From NCBI RefSeq assembly GCF_021347895.1, contig NC_067134.1:25258347-25322346 (forward strand): 64,000 bases of DNA, written 5' to 3'. Below, piece by piece: positions 21,176 through 31,525 of the stretch. The notes beneath the pieces were generated by a model. The model ran no database searches. It saw nothing but the letters and a program-made list of their open reading frames with translations, and had not been told where the DNA came from. The first letter of the stretch is position 1; the number at the start of each line of letters is the position of its first letter. Source of the stretch: Acanthochromis polyacanthus. Its lineage: Eukaryota; Chordata; Actinopteri; Pomacentridae. A program made the position numbers and the translations under genes.

Positions 21176-22369
21176 GTGTGACCTCTTACCTCGATTCAGA
21201 CACACGTTCTCTGGCTCGCATGATTTTTTGTTTTTGTTGTTTTCTGTCTCGTGTTTTTCGTTTTGTGTCTCGGTTTTGTCATTTTGTGTCTCATTTTTGC
21301 TGTTTTGTGTATATGTTTTGTCGTTTCATGTCTCGTTCTTGTCATTTTGTTGTTTTTTATCTTGTATTTGTCATTTTGTGTATTGGTTTTGTCGTTTTGT
21401 GTTTGGTTTTTGTCATTTTGTGTCTCGGTTTTGTCGTTTTGTGTGTCAGTTTTGTTGTTTTCTGTCTTGTATTTGTCATTTTTTGTGTCGCTTTTGTCAT
21501 TTCGTGTCTCGTTTTTGTCATTTTGTGTCTCAGTTTTGTCATTTCGTGTCTCGGTTTTGTCATTTTGTGTCTCGTTATTGTCGTTTTGTGTATCAGTTTT
21601 GTCATTTTGTATCTTGTTTTTATCGTTTTGTCTCAGTTTTGTTGTTTTCTGTCTCATTTGTCATTTTGTGTCTCGCTTTTGTGATTTTGTGTCTCGGCTT
21701 TGTCATTTCGTGTCTCGTTTTTGTCATTTTGTCTCAGTTTTGTCATTTTGTGTCTCGTTATTGTCTTTTTGTGTCTCGTTATTGTCGTTTTGTGTATCAG
21801 TTTTGTCATTTCATGTCTTGTTTTTGTCATTTTGTCTCAGTTTTGTTGTTTTGTGTCTCGGTTTTGTTGTTTTCTGTCTCTTGTTTGTCATTTTGTGTCT
21901 CGTTTTTATGATTTTGTGTCTCGGTTTTGTCATTTCGTGTCTTGTTTTTGTCATTTTGTGTCTCGTTATTGTTGTTTTGTGTATCAGTTTTGTTATTTCC
22001 TATCTTGTTGTTGTCGTTTTGTCTCAGTTTTGTTGTTTTGTGTCTCGTTTTGATGTTTTGTGTCTCCTTATTGTCTTTTTGTGTATCAGTTTTGTCATTT
22101 CGTATCTTGTTTTTGTCGTTTTGTCTCAGTTTTGTTGTTTTCTGTCTCTTTTTTGTCATTTTGTGTCTCGTTTTTGTGATTTTGTGTGTCAGTTTTGTTG
22201 TTTTCTGTCTCTTTTTTGTGATTTTGTGTCTCGTTTTTGTGATTTTGTGTCTCAGTTTTGTTGCTTTCTGTCTCTTGTTTGTCATTTTGTGTCTCGTATT
22301 TGTCATTTTGTGCCTCTCTTTGTATGACCTCTCGCCCCGATTCAGACACACATCCTCTGGCTCACATCA
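21176..22369. repeat. T-rich minisatellite flanked by about 45-bp direct repeats
   Basis: Units of about 20 bp (TTTTGTCATTTTGTGTCTCG) fill 21223-22320. Immediately outside are two direct copies of one sequence: GACCTCTTACCTCGATTCAG... at about 21180-21222 and GACCTCTCGCCCCGATTCAG... at about 22326-22367, both continuing as ACACAC..CTCTGGCTC.CAT. Long open frames on both strands are repeat artefacts. Confidence 0.85.
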
Positions 22370-22968
22370 CACCATCGCCTTGAGTGATCTAACAAATGGA
22401 GATAAAAAACGATGACTATCCAGCTCCCGGGTCGCTAAATAAACAGCACGTACACTCCGCCCGTTGACATGGTGGATTTTCGCTCATAAACAGAGCAGAT
22501 CTTGTGACCTCTCCGACCACCCTCAGTCAGAGTGTTTCAGTAGCACGCCTTATCTCAGCCCACCCCACTTCACAGGGACGAGGCCAACAGGCTGGGAGGG
22601 GGGAGAATCCGGGGATTCCCTGAGTGTTTTAATTCCCAGCCGCCACACACACATCCACGCACAGAGACACTTTTCATGCATTGTGGGAAGAATAGAGTTG
22701 CCATTGTTGCATCCGTGTGAGATGTCACACGGACTGCATGCTACCAGAGGTGAGGGTCTGGCCACACGGAAGCCTTGGGGCTGACTGGACTTGATGGCTG
22801 CCTCGTGAAGGACGAACACACTCTACGTGAGGAGCAGAGATGCCCTGGAGGGGTGAAGGCCTGTGGGCGTCCATGAGGGAAAGTCACATCCAGTTCCTGT
22901 TCTGGAGTGGAGACCCAAGTGAGCAAGTTTTCTTCTGAGGTTAATGTGAGAGTGCTGCTGGGTTGAGG
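22370..22968. other. Unique intergenic sequence
   Basis: No gene is recognised. The region has balanced base composition and no visible repeat. Confidence 0.3.
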
Positions 22969-23578
22969 GACTTTTGAAGTCCATGGGATATATCTTACAA
23001 AGATTTTTATTTAAAAAAAATAATGTTTTTTTTTATATTCATTGTGATCATGTCTTTATACATTGCATAATTATTTATTATGGAAACAATCATTTATTAA
23101 TAAAAAATGACTGGATATCACTAAAATGTCAACTAAATCACGTGACCTGCTCTGGTTTTGTGTGTTGTTTTTGTCCTCTTTTGTCTTGGTTTTGTCATTT
23201 TGTGTATCGTTCTTGTTATTTCGTGTCTAGATTTTGTTGTTTTCTGTCTTGTTTTTGTCATTTTGTGTCTCATATTTGTCATTTTGTGTCTTGGTTTTGT
23301 CATTTCGTGTCTCGTTTTTGTCATTTTGTGTATCGTTCTTGTTATTTCATGTCGAGATTTTGTTGTTTTCTGTCTTGTTTTTGTCATTTCGTGTCTCATA
23401 TTTGTCATTTTGTGTCTTGGTTTTGTCGTTTCGTGTCTCGTTTTTTGTCATTTTGTGTCTTGGTTTTGTCGTTTCGTGTCTCGTTTTTGTAATTTTGTGT
23501 ATCGTTTTAGTCATTTCGTGTGTCATTTTTGTCATTTTGTGTCTCAATTTTGTCGTTTCATGTCTTGTTTTTGTCTCA
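22969..23578 (+). repeat. Dispersed repeat plus T-rich minisatellite
   Basis: 22969-23100 resembles 14626-14815. 23155-23578 is the 20-bp TTTTGTCATTTTGTGTCTCG minisatellite on the + strand. It meets a run of the reverse-complement unit at about 23578. Confidence 0.8.
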
Positions 23579-24087
23579 AAATCTCAAAACAACGATTAAA
23601 GCAAAACACAAAATGACAAAAATAAGACACAAACGACAAAAGTCAGGCAAAAAACAAGACAAAACAAGATGACATGGTCATCAATATCCCCCGCCACATG
23701 TGATGTCTATGAGTCTATATCCAAAATAGTGATCATGGGCCATAACTCTGTTAAATATTATCACACAGGTCTCATTTTTGAACTTGATCAAGGTGTTCAT
23801 GGTGTGAAGCTACACACTAAATTTCGTAATCCTAGCTGTAATAGTTTCCGAGAAAAGCTGTCCCCTTCATGTCGGACGGACGGACGGACGGAGGCCAAAC
23901 CTATATCCCCCTTTTCCACTTTGTGGAGGCGGGGGATAATAATACAAAAATGAGACACAAAATGACAAAGAAACAATCTAATGTTATCATGGTCTAGACT
24001 TTTTTTATATATATTTTAGTTTTACAAATTGATTGGACCCTTTGGAGGGCCAGTTTTGGACCATGGGCCATATGTTTGACACCCCTG
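23579..24087 (-). mobile_element. hAT-like element, minus orientation, truncated, carrying a nested MITE
   Basis: The right end (GAGGGCCAGTTTTGGACCAT...TTTGACACCCCTG) is the reverse complement of the left end of the CAGGGGTGTCAAAC family. A-rich minisatellite (ACAAAATGACAAAAATAAGA) precedes and follows the nested MITE at 23685-23938. The other terminal repeat of this copy is absent. Confidence 0.65.
23685..23938. mobile_element. MITE with TATCCCCCGCC terminal repeats
   Basis: The 11-bp ends TATCCCCCGCC and GGCGGGGGATA are perfect inverted repeats 254 bp apart. The interior includes GGACGGACGGACGGA and CATGGGCCATAACTCTGTTA, a phrase I know as a common fish repeat. It is nested in the A-rich minisatellite of the surrounding hAT-like element. 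Confidence 0.7.
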
Positions 24088-24824
24088 CTCTAAATAGACA
24101 CACTTACGTAAACGTATGCTGGTTTGACTACCAATTCAAGTCCACTGATTCAGCGGTAAACAGAGCAGCATTCACATGAGAAAACCAGAGTAAAAAGCAT
24201 CACTTCCACTGCTGCTGGCAGGAATGTTCACACCAGTACAGACCACTCTGCTGAAGTGAGAAATCTAATGTGGGTGTTTTATCGAGGAAGAAAAAAAAGC
24301 TTTCAGTGATGAAGATAAATCCTCCCAGTGCTTCTGAACAACCATCATTGACACCGACATTGTGATCAATGACACTGAAGCTGATCTGGGGCTCTGCAGA
24401 TTCATCCAGTATCAATGTTTTGTTTGGCAGCTAGCTCGTCTGAAGCGTGAACGCGGCAGAAGAGAGTCGACAGCGCTGAAGTGTTATCAAAGTGACTCTT
24501 AGCAGCTGCTACAGTGATGTGATGAACTTTTGATCCTCGTGATAGTAAAAAATAAAAAAAATCCTCGTGCTGAAAATAACTTTGGTTTCAGGCTGAGGCT
24601 CGACATTGGGAAGCAGTCGAAACGAATAATGAAATTACAGATTATATGCAAGGATGTGACTGAATCTAACTGCCTGATTGTTTGTAGATCCATCTCATGC
24701 TACCAAAACAGCTCTGATCTATCAAGTCCTGCATTACATGAACCTCTGAAGGTGTCCTGTGGTGTCAGGAACCAACGAATTCAGCAGCAGAACCCAAGAG
24801 TTCCCTGCAGAGTATTGCATAGAT
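24088..24824. other. Intergenic sequence without recognised genes
   Basis: No splice-supported reading frame or repeat family is recognised. Confidence 0.35.
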
Positions 24825-25022
24825 CAGTGGTGTCAAATATGCAGCCCGCGGGCCAAAACCGGCCCTCCAGAGGGTCCAATCCGGCCCACAGGACGACTTT
24901 GTAAAGAGTAAAAATTACAGATGTGAACATTTTCAGAATGAGCTTATGTTGTACAAAAACAAAGGAAAAATTTGGAGTTGTGGTCATTTTTTGGTTATTA
25001 TGCTGGGATTCTACTGGTCCGG

Positions 25023-25596
25023 TAGCCTAGCCGCGTTAGACCCATGTTCTGAAGGCACAAGGGTCTAGGACCGCTTAACAGGGAGGGAGGCGGGCTAAAA
25101 GGTTGTCTTTCAAATCACTCTGCAGCAATTGGGTAGGTATACAACCAATCAGCACAACGAATAGGCTGACGTAGTTCCTAGAGCGCCGGCGGATTGTGGC
25201 TAAGTCCCATTAGCTTCCCAACCAGTGGAGCCAACTGGTATATTAAGGATTTCCCATATCCCGTCGGCATAAGTCCAAATACGTCTTTCTTCTCAATGAA
25301 ACACTTCAGTGCCGTCCTTTGTTTATCTTTCAAGTTGAATTTTAGCTTCAAATCTTTAAGGGCTGTGGCCAAAGCCGAGTCGAAAGATAACTGTTCATTG
25401 TGCGCCGGTTGTTTCTGTCAGAATCGTCGCGCCTCTGTCGTCACTTCGTTACGCCCGCCTTCTGACTCTACATTTCATGGTGATTGGTCCGGCCAGTTTC
25501 AGGAGAATCCAGCCTCGAGCCTTATGGAGGGTAACTAGACCCACCCTGGCAGAGAATTAAATTCGTTGCCGTGGGTTGTCTAGCGCGGCTAGGCTA
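25023..25596. mobile_element. 574-bp TIR element with 9-bp target duplication, carrying a RecQ-helicase fragment
   Basis: The ends TAGCCTAGCCGCGTTAGAC and (reverse complement of the right end) TAGCCTAGCCGCGCTAGAC are inverted repeats with one mismatch. CTGGTCCGG lies immediately before (25014-25022) and after (25597-25605). The uninterrupted relative at 55211-56328 has this sequence once, so the empty site is visible within the window. A 9-bp duplication is compatible with Mutator-like or Merlin-like transposition, but no transposase is present and I do not assign a superfamily. Confidence 0.8.
25178..25416 (-). pseudogene. RecQ-like helicase N-terminal fragment
   Basis: On the minus strand an open frame reads ...LKLKFNLKDKQRTALKCFIE then KKDVFGLMPTGYGKSLIYQL, ending at a stop at 25178. 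GLMPTGYGKS (25247-25276) is the Walker A motif of RecQ-family superfamily 2 helicases, and the preceding segment matches their motif 0 region in style. There is no in-frame ATG before an upstream stop, and motifs Ia to VI are absent, so it is a fragment of a gene, not a working helicase. It lies wholly inside the 574-bp TIR element. Known RecQ proteins unwind DNA in repair and recombination. No activity is expected here. Confidence 0.7.
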
Positions 25597-25654
25597 CTGG
25601 TCCGGTCCACTTGAGATCAAATTGGACTGAACTAAAATGACTTTGACATGCCTG

Positions 25655-26655
25655 CTTTAGAGGATGAGTTTTAATTGTGTGTACATGTGAACCCAACACA
25701 GCAGCCACTATGTCAACTTTACAGTAATTAAACTTTTATATTAAACTCTAAATAACAAAAACGCATGCATATTTAAGTAAAACATACCCTACATGCTGCA
25801 TTTCTAGTGAGCATTCCCAGCATGCACTCCAGCATCCTCCTCCCCCTCCTCCCCCTCCTCCTCCTCCCCCCCTCTCCACTGAGGCATATTGATGCAGTGT
25901 GAGGAGGTTAAGCCTTCGGTTTAGTGTCCGGGCGGCCGTGACATTCTGCCTCGCCGGCCTGTAATTGACTCATCGGTGTGTGTATCAGTTAAACCTCGGT
26001 TCACCTGCTCTGTGGGTGTCGAGGGGGTCATGATTGACAAGCTATTCTAATGCCCCCGTCTCTCCATTTTAGAGCGCACTGGGGGTTTCTGCCTTTTTTT
26101 TTTTTTTTTTTTTCTGGCAGGTTTTCTTACATTTTTTCTCTCTTTTTGAGCATTTCTCACACTTGTTTTGTTTTCATCTGCCTGCTTGTCAAATCTCTCT
26201 CCCCTCCTCCTCCTCCTCCTCCTCCTCCTCCTCCCTCAACCTTCCTCCATCACTTTCTCGTCTTCCTCGGGCTCGACCCAGACCTTTTCCCGCTCTCGTG
26301 TCAGTTCATGTTAGCGGAGCGGAGCCGTGTCAAAGTTACTCCAGCTCTGCAGAGACCAGCTGGGGGTCTCAGTTTCTCTGGAAAGTTTGCTGCTCATGCT
26401 ACAGGCATGCCGCTCTGCCTTTTGGCTCGGTTTCAGCTGTCTCCTCCCGTACATGTACAAACTCACATGGACCATATGTTCAGCCTCCCCGCTGACCGGA
26501 CCCCGCTACAGGAGCATTATCTATTTAAGGCCACTAGCTCTGCGGATTAGATCAAGATTCAGCCCCATAATGGCCCGTCTGGATCTGACATCCTGCTGCA
26601 GTGGAGGCCTCGACATGGTGCACCCTCCTGTCAAAATAATGTGATCTCACTCAGA
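25655..26655. other. Intergenic sequence with CTCC-rich simple repeats
   Basis: (CTCCTC)n tracts lie at about 25832-25870 and 26205-26233, and a T-run at 26094-26113. No gene is recognised. Confidence 0.4.
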
Positions 26656-26715
26656 TGTGAGCACGGATATAGTGGAAAAAAACTGTACTTTTAACCCTGT
26701 AAGATCCAAATATAG

Positions 26716-26758
<43 letters not shown>

Positions 26759-26819
26759 TGCCATTTCGGTTTATAAATAAATATAAAACCGTGTATGGAA
26801 AAAATAGCAAAAAAGGCAA

Positions 26820-26863
<44 letters not shown>

Positions 26864-26979
26864 ATATATATATATATTTATATACACCCCTTGTCAAAAG
26901 TTTTGAGACGGGTTCTAATTTATTTGAATGACAAAGTGTCTCAAAACTTTTGACATGGTGTATATATATATATATATAT
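26656..26979. repeat. TA-microsatellite and inverted-repeat cluster, left half
   Basis: Two unique blocks, A (26656-26720, containing CTTTTAACCCTGTAAGATCC) and B (26751-26822, containing TTTTTGCCATTTCGGTTTAT), are separated by long TA runs. Both recur in reverse complement beyond the gypsy element, as B' at about 31565-31632 and A' at about 31699-31760. A perfect 18-bp inverted repeat lies at 26892-26909 and 26938-26955. Confidence 0.8.
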
Positions 26980-27139
26980 TGTGGTGTATTCACCCCTATT
27001 GACTGTTTAGTTGGTACAGTCCACTGGTTGCGCCTCGCGGTGTATGCGCCCGGCCATGCACCTTGTTATGCATGTTGCAATGGTGAAGTAAAGTCACGTT
27101 GAATTGTGCTGCTGTCTGAGCATCATTAAAGACGCAACA
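26980..27139 (+). repeat. 5' LTR of gypsy element
   Basis: A 160-bp LTR, TGTGGTGTATTC to GACGCAACA, identical to 31371-31530. It is short for a vertebrate gypsy element. CATCATTAAAG near its end may include transcription or processing signals, but no canonical AATAAA is visible. Confidence 0.93.
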
Positions 27140-27141
27140 AC

Positions 27142-27155
27142 TGGCGACGAGGATG
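27142..27155 (+). other. Primer-binding site, matching tRNA-Ser(GCT) 3' end
   Basis: TGGCGACGAGGATG begins two bases after the LTR. From memory it is complementary to the 3' terminal 14 nt (including CCA) of vertebrate tRNA-Ser(GCT), which would be the reverse-transcription primer. Confidence 0.7.
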
Positions 27156-27201
27156 ATTTGCGGAGGGACAAAGACACGCGGTGTCGGTACTAGTGAGTAC
27201 A

Positions 27202-30200
27202 ATGGCCCATATTGGCAAAGTGGACGAGTTTAAGCCAGAAAATGAGCCGTGGACTGCCTACATAGAGCGGCTGGAGCAGTTTTTAGATGCTAACGACATC
27301 GGGGAGGAAAAGTATGTAGCCGTTTTGCTAAGTGTGATGGGAGCAACTACATACGGACTTTTAAGAAACTTAGTCCAACCAGAAAAGCCCAAAGATAAGA
27401 CATTTGATGAAATTGTTAAGACTTTGAAAGAACATTTTGAGCCGAAGCCCATTCTAGTTGCAGAAAGGTTCCGGTTTAATAAATGCAACCAAAAACCAAA
27501 CCAGACAGTGGCCCAGTATGTAGCAGAGCTAAAGCAGCAAGCAGCTAACTGTGAGTTTGGCGCGACATTGGATTCTGCACTGCGGGACAGGTTCGTCAGT
27601 GGGATCAAAAATGAAACGTGCCAAAGAAGATTGCTTTCTGAAGATAAACTCACATTTGCAAAAGCCTGTGAGCTTGCGCTCAACATGGAGACTGCGGACA
27701 GGGACACACGACAGCTACGAGGAGCTGATGGTGAACTTGTTAATGCAGGTGCTATTCACAAAGTGAGAGCGGATAAAACCAAAGCGTGTTACAGATGCAA
27801 AGGGGGAAACCACAATGCAAACGAGTGTCATTTTAAAGAAACTAAATGTCACAACTGTGGTAAAATTGGTCATCTGAAAAAGGCATGTCGTACTAAAGTA
27901 CAAAAAGCACATCCAAATGCAATGTCATTCAAAAAGTTTCGGAGTAAAGATACAAAATACATGACAGCAAATGAGGACACAGAAGAGTTTGATATAATGA
28001 CTGTGAGTACTGATGATGATGAACTTTACAAGGCAACATTTTCCATTGATAAGGTGGATCTTCAGATGGAAATAGACACTGGTGCTGCAAGGAGTGTCAT
28101 CTCACAGGCAACCTACTGGAAGAAGTTTTCACATCTGCCTTTACATCCAGCTAAAGTGAAACTTAAAGCATACAATGGAGGACACATTCCTGTGTTGGGA
28201 CAGTTTAAAGCTAAAGTTGAGTATGAAGAACAAACTGCTGAACTGCCACTGCTAGTGGTTAAAGGGCACAGAGCATCGCTCTGTGGCAGAAACTGGCTGA
28301 GACAACTGAGACTCAACTGGAAACTGGTCAAGTATGTAAACGTGACTAAGATGCTAACTGTTAATGACCTGTTGGACAGATACAGTGAGGTGTTCAAGGA
28401 AGAGTTGGGAACTCTCAGAGACATTAAGGCCTCTATTATTGTAAAGCCAGAAGTGGCCCCCAAGTTTTGCAAACATAGGCCCCTCCCATTCGCAATGAAG
28501 GCAAGAGTGGAAAACGAACTGAAAAGACTGGAAGCAGCAAACATAATTTCACCAGTCAAGCACAGTGAGTGGGCCGCACCAATAGTGCCAGTGCAAAAGA
28601 GAGACACATCACTGCGCTTATGTGGAGATTACAAAGTATCTGTAAATCAAGCCATTGAGACCGACAAGTACCCACTGCCACGTTTGGAAGAGCTGCTGGC
28701 AACCCTTAGTGGAGGTAAAATATTTTCTAAAATTGACTTAGCTGCAGCTTATCAGCAAGTGTTGTTGGATGACGACTCAAAAAAGTACACTACCATCAAC
28801 ACACACAAGGGACTGTTCGTCTATAATAGGCTTCCTTTTGGACTCAGTTCGGCTCCTTCCATTTTCCAGCGCATTATGGAAAACATCATGAAGGATTTGC
28901 CGGTGGTCGTTTACTTGGATGATTTATTGATCACTGGTCGCACTAAAGAGGAGCACAACAACAATGTGGAAAGAGTTCTCAAACGCCTACAAGAAAGTGG
29001 ATTGCGTGTGAAACGTTCCAAATGTGAGTTTGACAGAGAGAAGATTGAGTACTTGGGACATGTACTGGATGAGCAGGGCGTTCACCCAGCGAAGGACAAG
29101 GTGAGAGCTATACAGGAAGCTCCTGCTCCGACTAATGTAAAAGAGTTACAAGCGTTTTTGGGACTTGTTAACTATTATGGGAGATTTGTTCCAATGCAAA
29201 GTACGGTATTAGCCCCTCTTTACAAGCTCTTAAGAGAACAAGTTGCTTGGAGATGGTCTGAGAGTGAGCAGGCAGTTTTTGTGAAGTGCAAGGAACTTTT
29301 AACAAGTGATCGGGTCTTAGCACATTATGACCCAGCCTTACCACTCACTCTAGCATGTGATGCCTCAGCGTATGGCATCGGTGCAGTTATCCAGCACACA
29401 ATGCCAAACGGGGGGGAAAGGCCCATAGCGTATGCCTCTCGCACGCTATCCCCAGCTGAAAAGAAATATTCTCAGATCGAGAAAGAGGCTCTGGGACTGA
29501 TTTATGGTGTTAAAAAGTTTCATCAGTATTTGTGGGGTAGACATTTTACTCTGGTAACTGATCACCGCCCCCTGCTGACGCTTTTCGGTGAATATAAGAG
29601 CCTACCCACACTGGCAGCAGCACGCATTCAAAGATGGGCAATCATCCTGTCAGCATATGATTACCACATTGTGTACAAGAAATCAACTGACCACAGCAAT
29701 GCAGATGGACTGTCACGTTGTCCATTACCTGAAACGAGTGATGTTGGGACATCTTTAAGTTCAGAGACAGTACATTGCCTGCTTGCAGAACATTTAAATG
29801 AAGCACCGCTGAATGCTACTCAAATAGCAAGAGCAACTCGCACAGACTCAGATTTGTCAAGAGTTTACAAATATGTGATGGAAGGATGGCCTACTCAAAC
29901 AGATGAGAGCCTAAAGACTTATTATACAAAGCGACATGAACTCTCTACAGAGCAAGGCTGTGTTTTGTGGGGAACACGAGTCATCGTACCTACAAAAATG
30001 AGGAAAGCCGTGCTGAAAGAGATTCACTCTGGACACCAAGGGATTGTGAAGTCGAAAGCTCTAGCTCGTAAGTACACCTGGTGGCCAAATTTGGATTATG
30101 AAATAGAAAAGGTCTGCAGAGAATGTGAAATATGCCAACTTGAACAGAAAATGCCACAGCAAGTTCCACTCCATCCATGGGAGTTTCCGGGGGAGTCCTG

Positions 30201-31101
30201 GAAAAGGCTGCATATAGACTTTGCGGGACCCTTTCTGAATAACATGTTTATGATTATCGTGGATGCTTACACAAAGTGGTTGGAGGTGTTTCGCATGTCA
30301 CAGATAACCGCTCAAGCAACAGTGACAAGATTGAGAAGGCTGTTTGCATCATATGGTCTTCCTGAGCAAATTGTGACTGATAATGCAACAACGTTCACCT
30401 CTGAAGAATTCCAAAACTTTGTGACACAAAATGGCATTTTGCACACCTCAAGTGCCCCAGGACATCCTGCGTCAAATGGCTTGGCAGAGCGATACGTACA
30501 AACATTCAAAACTGGAATGAAGAAACTTGCCAGCCTGCCCTGCAGCATCGAGGACAAGTTATCACTCTTTTTGCTACAATACCGCACAACTCCAAACTGC
30601 ACTACAGGTCAGTCTCCAGCGGATTTATTCCTTCACAAACATGTCCGCACCAGACTGGATTTCCTGAAACCTAACACCAAGGAAATGGTTCGTAAAAAGC
30701 AATATCAACAAAAAGCACAACATGACTATACGGCAGAAAACCGCACTTTCGAAATGGATGACAAGGTGTATCTTCGCAACACAGCGAGAGGACCTCACAA
30801 ATGGATTCCTGGACAAGTTGTGAGACAAACAGGTCCTGTTTCCTATCAGGTCAAGGAGAGAGACACTGACACTGTGCACAGACGTCATGGAGACCAGCTA
30901 CGTGCCAGATCGTCACCGCCTGATATGTTGGAAACAGAGACTGAAACTTTTGATACAGAAATACAAAAGGCTGAACATGACACACCTGTTGAGGTTACCA
31001 CCGATCTGCCCTCAAGTTCCTCAGTACCTTTAGAACCACTACCAGTGACTGTTAGGCGCTCTGACCGTGTTCGAAAGAAACCAAAAAGATACCAAGAATA
31101 G
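27202..31101 (+). CDS. gag-pol: Gag-Pol polyprotein of Ty3/gypsy element
   Basis: I use the ATG at 27202 (1,299 residues). The frame is open further upstream to a GTG at 27181, but ATG is the expected eukaryotic start. Gag ends with two CX2CX4HX4C zinc knuckles (residues about 196-209 and 216-229) that bind RNA. An aspartic protease follows with D-T-G at 292-294. Reverse transcriptase has the catalytic YLDD at 571-574, and RNase H its first Asp at 720. Integrase has an HHCC zinc-binding segment starting near 942 and the D,D-35-E triad at 1006, 1060 and 1096, followed by a GPY/F-type module (WIPGQVVRQTGPVSY). No chromodomain is apparent at the C-terminus. Gag and Pol are fused in one frame, so no frameshift is needed. 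All catalytic residues that I can check are present, so the product looks functional. Host insertion is in intergenic DNA. Confidence 0.95.
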   Translation: MAHIGKVDEFKPENEPWTAYIERLEQFLDANDIGEEKYVAVLLSVMGATTYGLLRNLVQPEKPKDKTFDEIVKTLKEHFEPKPILVAERFRFNKCNQKPNQTVAQYVAELKQQAANCEFGATLDSALRDRFVSGIKNETCQRRLLSEDKLTFAKACELALNMETADRDTRQLRGADGELVNAGAIHKVRADKTKACYRCKGGNHNANECHFKETKCHNCGKIGHLKKACRTKVQKAHPNAMSFKKFRSKDTKYMTANEDTEEFDIMTVSTDDDELYKATFSIDKVDLQMEIDTGAARSVISQATYWKKFSHLPLHPAKVKLKAYNGGHIPVLGQFKAKVEYEEQTAELPLLVVKGHRASLCGRNWLRQLRLNWKLVKYVNVTKMLTVNDLLDRYSEVFKEELGTLRDIKASIIVKPEVAPKFCKHRPLPFAMKARVENELKRLEAANIISPVKHSEWAAPIVPVQKRDTSLRLCGDYKVSVNQAIETDKYPLPRLEELLATLSGGKIFSKIDLAAAYQQVLLDDDSKKYTTINTHKGLFVYNRLPFGLSSAPSIFQRIMENIMKDLPVVVYLDDLLITGRTKEEHNNNVERVLKRLQESGLRVKRSKCEFDREKIEYLGHVLDEQGVHPAKDKVRAIQEAPAPTNVKELQAFLGLVNYYGRFVPMQSTVLAPLYKLLREQVAWRWSESEQAVFVKCKELLTSDRVLAHYDPALPLTLACDASAYGIGAVIQHTMPNGGERPIAYASRTLSPAEKKYSQIEKEALGLIYGVKKFHQYLWGRHFTLVTDHRPLLTLFGEYKSLPTLAAARIQRWAIILSAYDYHIVYKKSTDHSNADGLSRCPLPETSDVGTSLSSETVHCLLAEHLNEAPLNATQIARATRTDSDLSRVYKYVMEGWPTQTDESLKTYYTKRHELSTEQGCVLWGTRVIVPTKMRKAVLKEIHSGHQGIVKSKALARKYTWWPNLDYEIEKVCRECEICQLEQKMPQQVPLHPWEFPGESWKRLHIDFAGPFLNNMFMIIVDAYTKWLEVFRMSQITAQATVTRLRRLFASYGLPEQIVTDNATTFTSEEFQNFVTQNGILHTSSAPGHPASNGLAERYVQTFKTGMKKLASLPCSIEDKLSLFLLQYRTTPNCTTGQSPADLFLHKHVRTRLDFLKPNTKEMVRKKQYQQKAQHDYTAENRTFEMDDKVYLRNTARGPHKWIPGQVVRQTGPVSYQVKERDTDTVHRRHGDQLRARSSPPDMLETETETFDTEIQKAEHDTPVEVTTDLPSSSSVPLEPLPVTVRRSDRVRKKPKRYQE

Positions 31102-31370
31102 CACTAGCTGTATTGATGTAACTGACATGCTAAGGTTATACACATTGTTCTAATGTTGAACCAGTTAAAAATGAATGTTGAACATCTAAGATGTTTGATC
31201 AGTTATAAATTGATTAATGTTGAAAATATAAATTACTGCACTAGTGAGCATGGGTGTAATAAAAAAAAAAATTATAATACTTGCATACATTTAGAAGCTG
31301 ATATTGTTAAAATATGCAGTATTATTTGTGAATGTTTTAAAGTGATGTTCCTATCTGAAAAGGGGGATGA
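31102..31370 (+). other. Gypsy 3' untranslated region with polypurine tract
   Basis: This AT-rich noncoding stretch ends in GAAAAGGGGGATGA directly before the 3' LTR. The purine run is the expected plus-strand primer of reverse transcription. Confidence 0.8.
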
Positions 31371-31525
31371 TGTGGTGTATTCACCCCTATTGACTGTTTA
31401 GTTGGTACAGTCCACTGGTTGCGCCTCGCGGTGTATGCGCCCGGCCATGCACCTTGTTATGCATGTTGCAATGGTGAAGTAAAGTCACGTTGAATTGTGC
31501 TGCTGTCTGAGCATCATTAAAGACG

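Larger units (their letters stand above)
24825..25654 (+). mobile_element. hAT-like element interrupted by a RecQ-fragment element
   Basis: The left end CAGTGGTGTCAAAT with the GGCCCGCGGGCC relative (GCAGCCCGCGGGCCAAAACC) and the right end ACTTTGACATGCCTG belong to the CAGGGGTGTCAAAC family. This copy lacks the minisatellite core. It is split at 25023-25596 by a second element whose insertion duplicated CTGGTCCGG. Confidence 0.75.

Noticed and set aside
21178..22415. Open frames up to about 358 codons resembling membrane proteins (Phe/Leu/Ser/Val/Cys-rich)
   Set aside because: These are translation of the 20-bp TTTTGTCATTTTGTGTCTCG tandem repeat. The opposite strand is equally open, as expected for a repeat.
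27258..30888. Minus-strand open frames within the gypsy element
   Set aside because: They are antisense shadows of the Gag-Pol ORF without their own motifs.
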